Positions 15,436 through 23,881 are shown, numbered from the stretch's first letter. The stretch: DNA of 64,000 nucleotides from Cognatishimia coralii (GCF_037478305.1 NZ_JBBGAZ010000005.1:62001-126000), one strand, 5' to 3'. Made by a program: numbers and translations. The notes: generated from the letters alone by a model not told the origin.

Positions 15436-18400
15436 TTAAGCCACCAGCGTTTCTGCCGCCTTCAGATCCACAGAGACCAACTGGCTCACGCCCTGCTCCT
15501 GCATGGTTACGCCAAACAGACGATCCATCCGCGCCATAGTCACCGCGTGGTGCGTGATAATCAGGAACCGCGTATCCGTCTGACGGCGCATCTCATCCAG
15601 CATATCACAGAAGCGCGTGACGTTCGCGTCATCCAAAGGCGCGTCGACCTCGTCCAGCACACAGATCGGCGCAGGGTTCGCCAAGAAGACCGCAAAGATC
15701 AGCGCCAAGGCCGTCAACGTCTGCTCACCACCCGACAACAAGGACAGCGTCGAGAGCTTCTTCCCCGGAGGCTGGCACATGATCTCAAGACCGGCATCCA
15801 GCGGGTCTTCGCTTTCGACCATCACAAGGTTCGCCTCACCACCGCCGAAAAGATGCTTAAACAGCATCGCGAAATTGCCGTTCACCTGCTCAAAGGCCGT
15901 CAACAGACGCTCGCGCCCTTCAGAGTTCAGACTTGCAATGCCAGACCGCAACGTACGGATCGCCTCCTCAAGGTCCTGCTTTTCATTCACCAGAGTATCG
16001 TGCTCTTCCTGAACCTCACGCGCGTCTTCTTCAGCGCGTAGGTTCACCGCACCCAACGCATCCCGCTGCCGTTTCAGACGGTTTACATCGCCTTCGATTG
16101 TATGGCTCGACGGCATATTCTCAGGCGCCAGATCCAGTGTTTTCAGCAAGCCCTCAGGCGTCAATTCCATCTCGTCCTGAATGCGCTCGGCCCCCTGCGT
16201 CACGCTCTCCAAAGCTGCATCCGCCAAGGCCTCGGCCCGCGCCCGCGCCTCGCGCGCATCCGAGGCCGCGCGTTCCGCGTCCCGCTCGCCTTGCTCGGCC
16301 TTGCGCAACACGCTCTCGCCCTCAGACAAGGCATTCGCCGCCTCGCCCTTGCGCTTTTCCGAGGCCTCGATCTGCGCGCCAAGCTCTGCGCGCTTGGCTG
16401 CAATCTCTTCGGGGGCGGCCTGCGCATCGACCAGCTCGCCCTCGGAGGTTACCTTGCGCTCAGACAGCTCAGAGCTGCGTTTTTCGGCGGTTTCCAGTCG
16501 GTGCTTCCAGCCGTTGATTTCTTTATACACCTGCTGGCTGCGGGCGGTGCGGCTTTCGCCTTCACGCCGCACCTCATCATGGGCCGAGCGTTTGGACATC
16601 ATGGTGATCCGAGCAGCCTCGACCGTAAGTTTGATCTGCTCAACACCGGCGCGCGCGGCATCCAGATCACCCAGATCCCCCATGGCGCGCTCGGCTTCTT
16701 GGACGCGCCCACGCGCCTCCATCGCCTCTTCTTCGTGGCGCGCAACTGCCTGGCCCAGCGTTTCCAGCTTGCCCGCCGCCAAATTGCGATCCGCTTCCGC
16801 GCGGCTCAGCGCACGTGCCGCGTCGGCTTGCGCACGGTCCGCCGATTTCCGCGCCTCACGCGCCAAACGATCCGCCTCGGTCAAATCCCGAAGGCGTTGC
16901 TGCAGGCTCTCATGCGCTTGAACGGCGCCATCCGCCCGCGCCGTGGCCCGCGCCAATTCCTGTTTCAACTCTTCCAAACGATTGAGCTGTTGCAAGCGCA
17001 AGGCCGCAGCCGAAGGCGCGTCCTCAGCCCAGGCCCGGAACCCATCCCAGCGCCAGAGATCACCCTCAATGGACACGAGCCGCTGCCCCGGTTTCAACAA
17101 GGGCTGCAACGCCAATGCATCCTCAGCCGTGGTCAACCCAATCTGGCTCATCCGGCGTTCCAGCACCTCTGGCACCGAGACATGCTGCACCAAAGAGGTC
17201 ACGCCCGCAGGCAGATCCTGCACCTGATCATATTGCGGCAGCACATGCCAACCGCTTGGCCCGTCCTCATCGACCTCGGGCGCACGCAGATCATCGGCCA
17301 TCGCCGCGCCAAGCGCCTTTTCAAACCCCTGCTGCACCTGCAGACGGTCCAGAATATGGCCACCTTCGGCCGTGTCCCGCTCGACCAATTTCGCGAGCGT
17401 CGTGACTTCGGCGCGCAGAGCATTCAGCTCGCCCTCAGCCTCAGACCGCTCCGCCCGCGCATCCGCCTCGCGCGATTGCGCCTCGGCGCGCGCCTCCTCG
17501 GCAGCCGTAAGCTGCTCCTCAACCTCCTCGGCCAATTTGATGGCCGCGGCCTCCTCGGCCTGCGCGGTTTCGAAATCCCGATCGGCCTTGGCCAATGCGA
17601 ATTTGCTGCCGTCCACGGCCTCACGCGCCTTCGTTGCATCGGCTTCGTTTTTCTCGAGCTGGCGACGCATGTCCGATAGATAGCGTTGTGCTGACTGATG
17701 CCGCGCCGCCAAACGTGCCACATCTTCGGTCAGCTCGGCCAGGTCGGTCTCGCGATCCTGCAACACGGTCGCCGCCTCGCGCGCCTCAGAGCTCGCGGTC
17801 TCAAGCCGATCCTCATGGCCTTCTGCGGCTTTCGCCAGCTCGCGCTGCTCCCATTCCAGACGCGAGATCGTCTCGCCCGCATCTTTGTTCAGCTCGGCTT
17901 CGCGCGCCATATCGCGCGTCAGCTGATCGATCCGATTTGTCAGCGTGGTGATGATCTGACGGGCGTGATCCTCTTGATCCTTCAGGCTGTCTCGCTGCAC
18001 CAAAAGCCGTTGCAAAACGGCGCTCGCAATCGCGTCTTCTTCGCGCAGAGGCGGCAACATCGCGTCGGCCTCTTCCCGCGCTTTGGCGGCAGCGCGTGCC
18101 GCGCTTTCCGCCTGCGCCGCGCTCATCGTGCCGGTTTTCAGATCGTCAGCGGCCTTGGCCCGCGCCTCTTCGGCCTCGCGCCAACGGCGATAAAGCAACA
18201 TGCCTTCAGACTGACGCAGCTCTGCCCCGATGGCCCGATAGCGTGCGGCCTGTTTGGCCTGCCGCGCAAGGCTCGCAAGCTGCGAAGCCAGCTGCTCGAT
18301 CACGTCATCGACACGGGTGAGGTTCTGCTCCGCATTCTTGAGTTTCAGCTCCGCCTCATGCCGCCGCTGATAAAGCCCCGAGATCCCAGCCGCCTCTTCC

Positions 18401-18891
18401 AGGATCCGTCGCCGCGCCTTGGGTTTGGAGTTGATCAGCTCGGAAATTTGCCCCTGCCGCACCAAGGCCGGGGAATGCGCACCGGTGGATGCATCCGCAA
18501 AGAGCATCTGCACATCGCGCGCGCGCACGTCCTTGACGTTCACCTTGTAGGCAGAGCCCACGTCGCGTGTGATCCGCCGCACGATCTCGATCGCATCCTC
18601 AGTGTTAAACCCTGCAGGCGCCAAACGCTCACTGTTGTCGATCATCAAGGCGACTTCGGCAAAGTTGCGCGCTGGCCGCGTCGCAGCGCCTGCGAAAATC
18701 ACATCTTCCATACCACCGCCACGCATCGCAGTGGGGCGGTTTTCGCCCATCACCCAACGCAAGGCTTCCAGCAAATTAGACTTACCGCAGCCATTGGGAC
18801 CGACAACGCCGGTCAACCCATCGGCAATGATGAGGTCCGTCGGATCTACGAAGCTTTTAAAGCCTGTCAGTCTGAGTTTGGAAAACCGCAA
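15436..18891 (-). CDS. smc: Chromosome segregation ATPase SMC
   Basis: A 1151-residue SMC protein, the ATPase of the condensin complex with ScpA and ScpB. The N-terminus has Walker A GPNGCGKSNLLEALRW (residues about 32-47). Two long coiled coils (about 170-500 and 650-980) flank a hinge near 510-640 (FEKALGAAMADDL, GDLWRWDGFRAW). The C-terminal head has the ABC signature LSLLSGGEQTL and Walker B ICVLDEVDAPLDDAN. The open plus-strand frames across it are shadows. No scpA or scpB is nearby. Two DnaA-box-like sites lie about 85-105 bp upstream. Confidence 0.97.
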   Translation of the reverse strand: MRFSKLRLTGFKSFVDPTDLIIADGLTGVVGPNGCGKSNLLEALRWVMGENRPTAMRGGGMEDVIFAGAATRPARNFAEVALMIDNSERLAPAGFNTEDAIEIVRRITRDVGSAYKVNVKDVRARDVQMLFADASTGAHSPALVRQGQISELINSKPKARRRILEEAAGISGLYQRRHEAELKLKNAEQNLTRVDDVIEQLASQLASLARQAKQAARYRAIGAELRQSEGMLLYRRWREAEEARAKAADDLKTGTMSAAQAESAARAAAKAREEADAMLPPLREEDAIASAVLQRLLVQRDSLKDQEDHARQIITTLTNRIDQLTRDMAREAELNKDAGETISRLEWEQRELAKAAEGHEDRLETASSEAREAATVLQDRETDLAELTEDVARLAARHQSAQRYLSDMRRQLEKNEADATKAREAVDGSKFALAKADRDFETAQAEEAAAIKLAEEVEEQLTAAEEARAEAQSREADARAERSEAEGELNALRAEVTTLAKLVERDTAEGGHILDRLQVQQGFEKALGAAMADDLRAPEVDEDGPSGWHVLPQYDQVQDLPAGVTSLVQHVSVPEVLERRMSQIGLTTAEDALALQPLLKPGQRLVSIEGDLWRWDGFRAWAEDAPSAAALRLQQLNRLEELKQELARATARADGAVQAHESLQQRLRDLTEADRLAREARKSADRAQADAARALSRAEADRNLAAGKLETLGQAVARHEEEAMEARGRVQEAERAMGDLGDLDAARAGVEQIKLTVEAARITMMSKRSAHDEVRREGESRTARSQQVYKEINGWKHRLETAEKRSSELSERKVTSEGELVDAQAAPEEIAAKRAELGAQIEASEKRKGEAANALSEGESVLRKAEQGERDAERAASDAREARARAEALADAALESVTQGAERIQDEMELTPEGLLKTLDLAPENMPSSHTIEGDVNRLKRQRDALGAVNLRAEEDAREVQEEHDTLVNEKQDLEEAIRTLRSGIASLNSEGRERLLTAFEQVNGNFAMLFKHLFGGGEANLVMVESEDPLDAGLEIMCQPPGKKLSTLSLLSGGEQTLTALALIFAVFLANPAPICVLDEVDAPLDDANVTRFCDMLDEMRRQTDTRFLIITHHAVTMARMDRLFGVTMQEQGVSQLVSVDLKAAETLVA

Positions 18892-19259
18892 GCAGCAGTT
18901 CCTTATGATTCCTTCAGCTCTGAGTCTGCGGAGCCAAAGGCGATCCTGTCAACGGATTTCCCCTGAATACGGTATATCCACAAGAGTTATCCACAATATA
19001 TTGCGCCGTTCAGCGGGAATGCCGCCATAGCGATCTAGCCGTTGGCCACGCAAAGCAAGGGCTCCTGAACGGCGGGCGCGCGAGGTATACACCAAACGAC
19101 TACGTCAACCCGCCGCCTACCTCTCAGCGCGAACCAACGTGCTTATTTCCTAGGCGTACCGCTCCAATTTTCCTCCCAACAGATCACGAGGTCGCTCAAT
19201 GACTAGACCTGCCCCTTTGGCGCGCGGCACAATTCATCCAGACCGTTTCAGGACATCCC
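18892..19259 (+). other. Divergent intergenic region smc / GNAT with two DnaA-box-like sites
   Basis: A 368-bp gap without a convincing gene. It holds TTATCCACA at 18987-18995, an exact match to the DnaA-box consensus, and ATATCCACA (one mismatch) at 18974-18982 in the same orientation, followed by the AT-rich palindrome CAATATATTG. A 22-codon ORF (19199-19267) overlaps the GNAT start and is too weak to call. The gap probably contains the smc and GNAT promoters. Confidence 0.5.
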
Positions 19260-19715
19260 ATGAGTGATTTCGCAATAAGACCCACTGACCCGCGCACGCC
19301 GCAAGCCACTGCCTTATTGGAAGCGAGCCATGCCTTGATGCAGTCGCTTTTTGACGCTGAAGACAATCACTACCTCGAGATATCGGAACTTTGTCAGGAC
19401 CATATCCATTTCTTCGCGGCTTGGGACGAAGACGACGCGCTCGGCTGTATCGCACTCGCGGTAATGGCGGACTACGGAGAGGTTAAATCGATGTTTGTGT
19501 CACCCGCAGCACGGGGCAAAAGTATCGGCGCAGCACTTTTGACCCATCTGGAAGCCGCTGCAGCCGCCATGGGCCTCAAGGACCTCAAGCTGGAAACCGG
19601 CAATACGCTTTACGACGCGCATCGGCTTTACGAGCGCGCAGGCTTTCAACGTTGCAGTGTGTTCGGAGACTATGCCGAAAGTCCTGCTTCAATTTTCATG
19701 CAAAAATCCATTTAA
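19260..19715 (+). CDS. GNAT family N-acetyltransferase
   Basis: A 151-residue GNAT-fold protein. The acetyl-CoA pyrophosphate-binding motif A is visible as VKSMFVSPAARGKSIGAALLTHLE (about 78-101), followed by LETGNTLYDAHRLYERAGF, the usual C-terminal strand-helix of this fold. Overall it resembles the YsnE-like putative acetyltransferases. An AGGA site is 6 bases before the ATG. The substrate is unknown. Its stop overlaps the stop of the convergent lipoprotein gene by 4 bp. Confidence 0.85.
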   Translation: MSDFAIRPTDPRTPQATALLEASHALMQSLFDAEDNHYLEISELCQDHIHFFAAWDEDDALGCIALAVMADYGEVKSMFVSPAARGKSIGAALLTHLEAAAAAMGLKDLKLETGNTLYDAHRLYERAGFQRCSVFGDYAESPASIFMQKSI

Positions 19716-20119
19716 AAGCAAACTAGGTCAATTTCCTTGCGCCGACCGGCTTGGCCTGACGAGATATAGCCCAAGCAAGACGCCAGACTACGCCGAGGTT
19801 TCACCCATCGTGCCCAGTCCCCATCGCGCGGCGCGCCTTCACAGTCAAGCTGAGCCACCATCAACGCAACATCCCCACGCATTTTGGTGACGCGACATCC
19901 ATAGGTGCGCTCGATCGCGAGCTCTGCGTCTCGACCGATCAAATTGATATCCGGTCGGCGGACGAAATTTGTACGTATAGCCTGCACGACATCGCCCGAT
20001 CGCCTGAGCGAGAACGCATGGCCACCGGCGTCGCTCCGCGTGACCTCTGCAGCGCTAAACCCAAAACCGGGGCTGTCGCAGCCCGCCAAAACCGTCAAAA
20101 CAAGTATCGCCCATCGCAT
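19712..20119 (-). CDS. Hypothetical lipoprotein
   Basis: About 135 residues. The N-terminus MRWAILVLTVLAGCDSPGFG is a short type II signal with lipobox LAGC. The mature part has FSLRRSGDVVQAIRTNFVRR, LIGRDAELAIERTYGCRVTKMRGD and LMVAQLDCEG; three cysteines follow the lipobox. The family is not recognised beyond a general impression that similar proteins occur in other roseobacters. ATG 20119 is preferred to the GTG two codons earlier. Probably exported to the periplasm or outer membrane. Confidence 0.6.
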   Translation of the reverse strand: MRWAILVLTVLAGCDSPGFGFSAAEVTRSDAGGHAFSLRRSGDVVQAIRTNFVRRPDINLIGRDAELAIERTYGCRVTKMRGDVALMVAQLDCEGAPRDGDWARWVKPRRSLASCLGYISSGQAGRRKEIDLVCF

Positions 20120-20163
20120 AGACACGAGCCTGTGCGAGAAACTTTAATAAAATACGAGTGACT

Positions 20164-21378
20164 CTAAGATCGGCCGATGCAATCGCGCATCGCCGCCCCA
20201 AGACGCGCCACGCCCTCGTTGATCACGTCTTCTGGCGGCAACGAAAAACTCAACCGGATCGTGTTGCTTCCCGAACCATCCGCAAAAAACGCCCCTCCGG
20301 GTACAAACGCCACGCGGTGGGCCTCGACCGCATGCGCGAGAAGATCTTTGCCATCAAGACCTTTGGGAAGGGTAAGCCAGACGAACATCCCTCCTTCTGG
20401 ACGCGTCCACTCAACGCCCGCAGGCATGTCTCGGGCAAGCGCCGCCAACATCGCATCACGACGCGCCGCATAGGTTTTTTGCAACTTGGGAATATGGCGC
20501 TCGAATAGGTTTTCCGCAACTTGGTAGACCGCCATCTGGTTGAGCGTTGCGGAATGCAAATCTCCGGCTTGTTTTATCAAAACGAGTTTCTGGATCACGT
20601 CGCGACGCGCACATACCCATCCAACGCGCAACCCCGGCGACAGAGTCTTGGAAAAGCTGCCGCAATAGATCGTCCGGCACTCTTCAAGGTTGCCTTTTTG
20701 CGCCACCTCCAGAGCCTGTATCGGGGGAACCGCCTCACCGTCATACCGCAGTGCTTGATAAGCACCGTCCTCGATCAAGGCGCAGTCCATCTGGTCGCAT
20801 TCCTCGATCAATTTCAGCCGCCCTTCACGGTCTACGGTTTCTCCGGTTGGGTTGGAAAAATCGGCGGAAAGATAAGCGAACTTAACTGCACCTCCTGCCG
20901 CTTCTGCCCCCGCGACATAGTCATCCGCGCCTCTGTTGCCGGTCAGGTTCAATTGGTCAAAGCGCGCTTCATAGGCGTTAAAGGCCCCCAACGCGCCCAG
21001 ATATGTTGGCCAGGTGACCAGGGCCGTGTCTTGCGCGGACAAGTAAAGCTTACCGAGATAGTCCAGAGCCTGTTGGGACCCCGACGTAATGAAGATGTTG
21101 TCAGCATCCGCAGGCACGCCCAATTCGGTCATATGTTGCGCAAGCCATTCCCGCAAAGGCGCATAGCCTTCGCTGGACGAATATTGCAATGCCCCTGCAT
21201 CTCCGCTCACCGCGTTGCTCATGGCTGCCGCAAAGGCGTCTGTCGGAAACAAAGCTGGATCGGGAATCCCGCCGGCAAAAGAAATGATATCCGGTTGATC
21301 CAAGAGCTTCAGAAGCTCTCGAATTTCAGAGGCTCTCATGCGTTCGGCCCGGCGCGCGAAATTTTCTTTCAAGGACAT
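20164..21378 (-). CDS. PLP-dependent aminotransferase (2-aminoadipate/LysN-like, class I)
   Basis: A 404-residue fold-type I aminotransferase. Typical elements are IISFAGGIPDPALFPTDAF at the N-terminus, FITSGSQQALDYLGKLYL, YLSADFSNPTGETVDREGR, and the PLP lysine in GSFSKTLSPGLRVGWVCAR; the C-terminal TIRLSFSLPPEDVINEGV contains the carboxylate-binding Arg. It belongs to the group including 2-aminoadipate and aromatic/branched-chain aminotransferases. It is divergent from a FadR-type regulator, which probably controls it. Confidence 0.88.
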   Translation of the reverse strand: MSLKENFARRAERMRASEIRELLKLLDQPDIISFAGGIPDPALFPTDAFAAAMSNAVSGDAGALQYSSSEGYAPLREWLAQHMTELGVPADADNIFITSGSQQALDYLGKLYLSAQDTALVTWPTYLGALGAFNAYEARFDQLNLTGNRGADDYVAGAEAAGGAVKFAYLSADFSNPTGETVDREGRLKLIEECDQMDCALIEDGAYQALRYDGEAVPPIQALEVAQKGNLEECRTIYCGSFSKTLSPGLRVGWVCARRDVIQKLVLIKQAGDLHSATLNQMAVYQVAENLFERHIPKLQKTYAARRDAMLAALARDMPAGVEWTRPEGGMFVWLTLPKGLDGKDLLAHAVEAHRVAFVPGGAFFADGSGSNTIRLSFSLPPEDVINEGVARLGAAMRDCIGRS

Positions 21379-21478
21379 AGCGACTCACACACTAAAATTA
21401 CGATTTTAAGTAAGTAACCATGACCTTTTATAAAGTCAATAGATCTGACCTTTAAGGACGGTTTGGGCATCAAGAATG

Positions 21479-21497
21479 TGGTCAAATCACTTGACCA
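21479..21497. promoter_or_regulatory. Candidate operator between aminotransferase and FadR-type gene
   Basis: A perfect inverted repeat TGGTCAA-N5-TTGACCA, 27 bp before the regulator ATG and about 100 bp from the divergent aminotransferase start. FadR/PdhR-family regulators bind TGGT...ACCA dyads, though usually with a shorter spacer. A direct repeat TGACCTTT occurs at 21421 and 21446 in the same region. Confidence 0.5.
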
Positions 21498-21524
21498 GTT
21501 TACCCGAACCCGCCAAAAAGCCTC

Positions 21525-22295
21525 ATGCCTTTCCAGAAAGTAACGCCCGAAAAACTCAGCCACTCTGTGGTTCGTCAGATCGAACTTTTGATCCTGCGGG
21601 GCATTTTGCGCCCCGGAGAACGCCTGCCAGCCGAGCGCGAGCTAGCGGACAAGTTGGGCGTCTCGCGACCGTCGCTGCGTGAAGCGGTTTCCGAACTCCA
21701 GGAACGCGGCTTGCTCAGCGCCAAAGCCGGCGCCGGGATCTTCGTCGCCGACGTTTTGGGCAGTGCATTCGCCCCCGCGTTGACCTCGCTTTTTGCAAGT
21801 CATGACGAAGCTGTCTTTGACTACATTGCGTTTAGGCGCGACATGGAGGGTCTGGCGGCGGAACGCGCTGCAACCTACGCATCAGATACCGACCTCAAGG
21901 TCATCAACGCAGTATTTGAGAAAATGGAAGCCGCGCATCCAAAGCGCAATCCCACCGATGAAGCGCGGCTGGATGCGGATTTCCATCAGGCCATTATCGA
22001 GGCAAGCCATAACGTCGTGATGCTGCACATGATGCGCTCAATGTACGATCTGTTGCGCGAAGGCGTGTTTTATAACCGCTCGGTCATGTTCAAACTGCGC
22101 ACAACGCGCGAGGTCTTGCTAGAGCAGCACCGCGCGATCAACGACGCCCTGCAGGCCCGGGATCCAGTGGCGGCGAGGGCCGCCGTGGAAGCACATCTCA
22201 GCTATGTGGAACGCTCGCTTGAGGATCACGGCAAGGCACAGAAAAACGAAGAGATCGCCAAGCAGCGATTTGAGCACGAGCAAGGGCGGGAATGA
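21525..22295 (+). CDS. FadR-subfamily GntR transcriptional regulator
   Basis: A 256-residue regulator. The winged helix is typical (GILRPGERLPAERELADKLG and SRPSLREAVSELQERGLLSA, residues about 23-65), and the C-terminal all-helical FCD ligand domain shows the metal-binding pattern D...H (LDADFHQAIIEASHN) and H (LEQHRAINDAL, AVEAHLSYVE). This places it near PdhR/LldR, which respond to carboxylic acids. It is divergent from the aminotransferase, with a palindromic site between; autoregulation and control of the neighbour are inferred. Confidence 0.9.
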   Translation: MPFQKVTPEKLSHSVVRQIELLILRGILRPGERLPAERELADKLGVSRPSLREAVSELQERGLLSAKAGAGIFVADVLGSAFAPALTSLFASHDEAVFDYIAFRRDMEGLAAERAATYASDTDLKVINAVFEKMEAAHPKRNPTDEARLDADFHQAIIEASHNVVMLHMMRSMYDLLREGVFYNRSVMFKLRTTREVLLEQHRAINDALQARDPVAARAAVEAHLSYVERSLEDHGKAQKNEEIAKQRFEHEQGRE

Positions 22296-22299
22296 GGCC

Positions 22300-22347
22300 G
22301 CGATTTCTTTAAAAGAAATCGACGTCTGATCCTTTAAAAGGATCCGA
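22300..22347 (+). repeat. 48-bp double-palindrome element, copy 1
   Basis: Two adjacent hairpins: CGATTTCTTT-a-AAAGAAATCG, then CGACGT-type linker, then GATCCTTT-a-AAAGGATC, ending CCGA. The first 26 bases are identical to 46151-46176. The second hairpin differs from copy 2 but stays fully paired. It begins 5 bp after the regulator stop, in a convergent junction with the atp operon. Confidence 0.8.
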
Positions 22348-22352
22348 AAACA

Positions 22353-22378
22353 AAAGGCCGCTCAAAAGAGCGGCCTTT
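22353..22378 (-). terminator. Terminator of the ATP synthase Fo operon
   Basis: An 11-bp perfect stem (AAAGGCCGCTC / GAGCGGCCTTT) with AAAA/TTTT loop. Read on the minus strand it is followed by TTTTGTTTT, a good U-tract. It lies 22 bp beyond the last gene, atpF. It may also act weakly on the plus strand for the FadR-type gene. Confidence 0.85.
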
Positions 22379-22400
22379 GTGTTGACAGATCTAGCGAGGC

Positions 22401-22958
22401 TTAGTGCAGCTTCGCATCAACCTCTGCAATCGCAGCGTCGATCAGCTTGTTGCCGTCAGCCGCTGTCATGCCTTTGGCAATCACAGCATCCGCAGCCGCA
22501 ACCGCGACGGTGATCGCTTGGTCACGCACTTCTTTGACCGCAGATGCCTCAGCAGAAGCAATCTGGTCCTCAGCTGCCGCCAGACGGCGTGCGATGGATG
22601 CCTGCAGGTCAAGCTTCGCTTGCTCAGCCGCTGCAACCGCTTCGTCTTTGGCCTGCGCCACGATGCGATCCGCTTGCTCCTGAACTTCTTTCTGCTTGCG
22701 CTCGTAAGAGGCCAGAATGGTCTGGGCTTCTTCGCGCAGGGCGCGGGCTTCGTCGAGCTCGGACTGAATGCCCTCGGCGCGTTTGTCCAGCATGCCGCCC
22801 AGAATGGAAGGCACTTTGAAGTAAAACAGCACGAGGATGAACAGGATGAACGCCATCGTAACGATGAAGTCCGTGTTCGTCAGCGAGAAGAACGGGCCAG
22901 AGGCAGCAAATGCCGGGGTGGCCGCGGTCAGGGCGAAAAGAGTAGCCAGTTTACGCAT
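22401..22958 (-). CDS. atpF: ATP synthase Fo subunit b
   Basis: A 185-residue b subunit forming the peripheral stalk. It has a signal-like N-terminus (MRKLATLFALTAATPAFAAS), a single membrane helix (TDFIVTMAFILFILVLFYFKV) and a long charged helix with RAEGIQSELDEARALREEAQTIL and alanine-rich heptads. The last gene of the atpI-B-E-F'-F operon, 5 bp after the b' gene. Alphaproteobacteria encode two different b-type subunits, as seen here. Confidence 0.94.
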   Translation of the reverse strand: MRKLATLFALTAATPAFAASGPFFSLTNTDFIVTMAFILFILVLFYFKVPSILGGMLDKRAEGIQSELDEARALREEAQTILASYERKQKEVQEQADRIVAQAKDEAVAAAEQAKLDLQASIARRLAAAEDQIASAEASAVKEVRDQAITVAVAAADAVIAKGMTAADGNKLIDAAIAEVDAKLH

Positions 22959-22963
22959 GTCTC

Positions 22964-23491
22964 TTAGCCTTTCATCCGCTCGGTCACAGCCGCTTTGACA
23001 GCTTTGGCATCCGCCTTGCCGCCCAGGGCCGCTACGATTTCACTTGCCGTATCGGTCGCAACCGCTTGGATGCTCTCGACCGCACCGGCACGGATCTCGG
23101 CAATCGCCTTCTCCGACTCGGCGGCTTTGGCCGCGATCTCTGCATCCGCTTTCGCGGTGGCCGCGTCCAGATCGGCCTGAATCTCTGCTTTGGTTTCCGC
23201 AACGATGCGAGAGGCTTCCGCCCGAGCATCTGCGAGCGCCTTGTTATAGGCCTCTTCTGCTTCTACCGCTTGCGCCTTCAGCTCTTCGGCTTTGGCGATA
23301 TCATTGGTGATCGTCCCCTGACGCTCGGCAAGAACTGCTGCAATGCGCGGCAGTGCGATGCGCGACAGGACGACATAGATCACGACGAGCGTGACCAGTA
23401 GCCAGAAAATCTGGTTGCCCCAATTGGTAAAGTCCAGCTGTGGCATGCCGGGAGCTGATGCTGCCTCGGCGGCGTGTGTATCAGTCGCCAT
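22964..23491 (-). CDS. atpF': ATP synthase Fo subunit b' (second b-type subunit)
   Basis: A 175-residue b'-type subunit. MPQLDFTNWGNQIFWLLVTLVVIYVVLSRIALPRI is the usual b' membrane anchor with the preceding MPQLDF signature; a long alanine- and glutamate-rich helix follows (RQGTITNDIAKAEELKAQAV). It pairs with subunit b to make a heterodimeric stator. It lies between atpE and atpF in the Fo operon. The symbol varies between databases (atpG, atpX, atpF2). Confidence 0.94.
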   Translation of the reverse strand: MATDTHAAEAASAPGMPQLDFTNWGNQIFWLLVTLVVIYVVLSRIALPRIAAVLAERQGTITNDIAKAEELKAQAVEAEEAYNKALADARAEASRIVAETKAEIQADLDAATAKADAEIAAKAAESEKAIAEIRAGAVESIQAVATDTASEIVAALGGKADAKAVKAAVTERMKG

Positions 23492-23574
23492 AACGTCCTC
23501 CTGGGAACTTCCGTTTGATTACGGGCGGCGCGGCTAAAGCGCGCCAGCCCGCACGTAAGGATTGTTCCGCTGGA

Positions 23575-23799
23575 TTAGACGGCGAACATCAGAAGCAGAG
23601 CAACCAGGAACGAGAAGATGCCCAGTGCTTCTGCGAACGCGATGCCGATGAAGAGCGTCGCGGTTTGGGATGCTGCTGCGGATGGGTTGCGCAGAGCGCC
23701 TGCCAGGTAGTTGCCAGCAACGTTACCAACACCGATTGCGGCTGCGCCGGAACCGATAGCTGCGAGACCTGCGCCGATGTGTGCGAGTTGACCTTCCAT
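23575..23799 (-). CDS. atpE: ATP synthase Fo subunit c
   Basis: A 74-residue c-ring subunit with two membrane helices. GAGLAAIGSGAAAIGVGNVAGNYL is the glycine-rich first helix and IGIAFAEALGIFSFLVALLLMF the second, with the proton-carrying Glu in FAEALG. A strong AAGGAG site precedes the ATG. It is separated from atpB by an 82-bp gap holding a stable palindrome, which may help raise expression of this high-copy subunit (inference). Confidence 0.96.
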   Translation of the reverse strand: MEGQLAHIGAGLAAIGSGAAAIGVGNVAGNYLAGALRNPSAAASQTATLFIGIAFAEALGIFSFLVALLLMFAV

Positions 23800-23855
23800 G
23801 GTGATTTCTCCTTACGTTGGAAGTTAGTCTGAATAGGGTGAAGTTCTGTATGACC

Positions 23856-23879
23856 TGTAGGGTGGGGTTCCACCCCACC
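23856..23879 (+). repeat. TGTAG-plus-palindrome element, copy 1 (atpB-atpE gap)
   Basis: TGTAG followed by GGTGGGGT-TCC-ACCCCACC, a perfect 8-bp stem with 3-base loop. The same design (TGTAG then GGCGGGCTTAAGCCCGCC) occurs at 57626-57648. It lies inside the Fo operon transcript, between atpB and atpE, and resembles REP-type elements. Confidence 0.55.
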
Positions 23880-23881
23880 GT

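Noticed and set aside
16102..18966. Two long plus-strand ORFs (525 and 422 codons) opposite smc
   Set aside because: They lie wholly across the SMC coiled-coil coding region and have no recognisable domain or ribosome site.
18974..19003. Chromosomal replication origin
   Set aside because: Only two boxes and a 10-bp AT palindrome are present, without a box cluster, long AT-rich unwinding region or origin-linked genes.
19199..19267. 22-codon leader ORF overlapping the GNAT start
   Set aside because: The GAGG site is modest, the composition is unremarkable, and random ORFs of this size are frequent.
20521..21417. 298-codon plus-strand ORF opposite the aminotransferase
   Set aside because: Shadow of the minus-strand aminotransferase, which has a clear PLP lysine motif.
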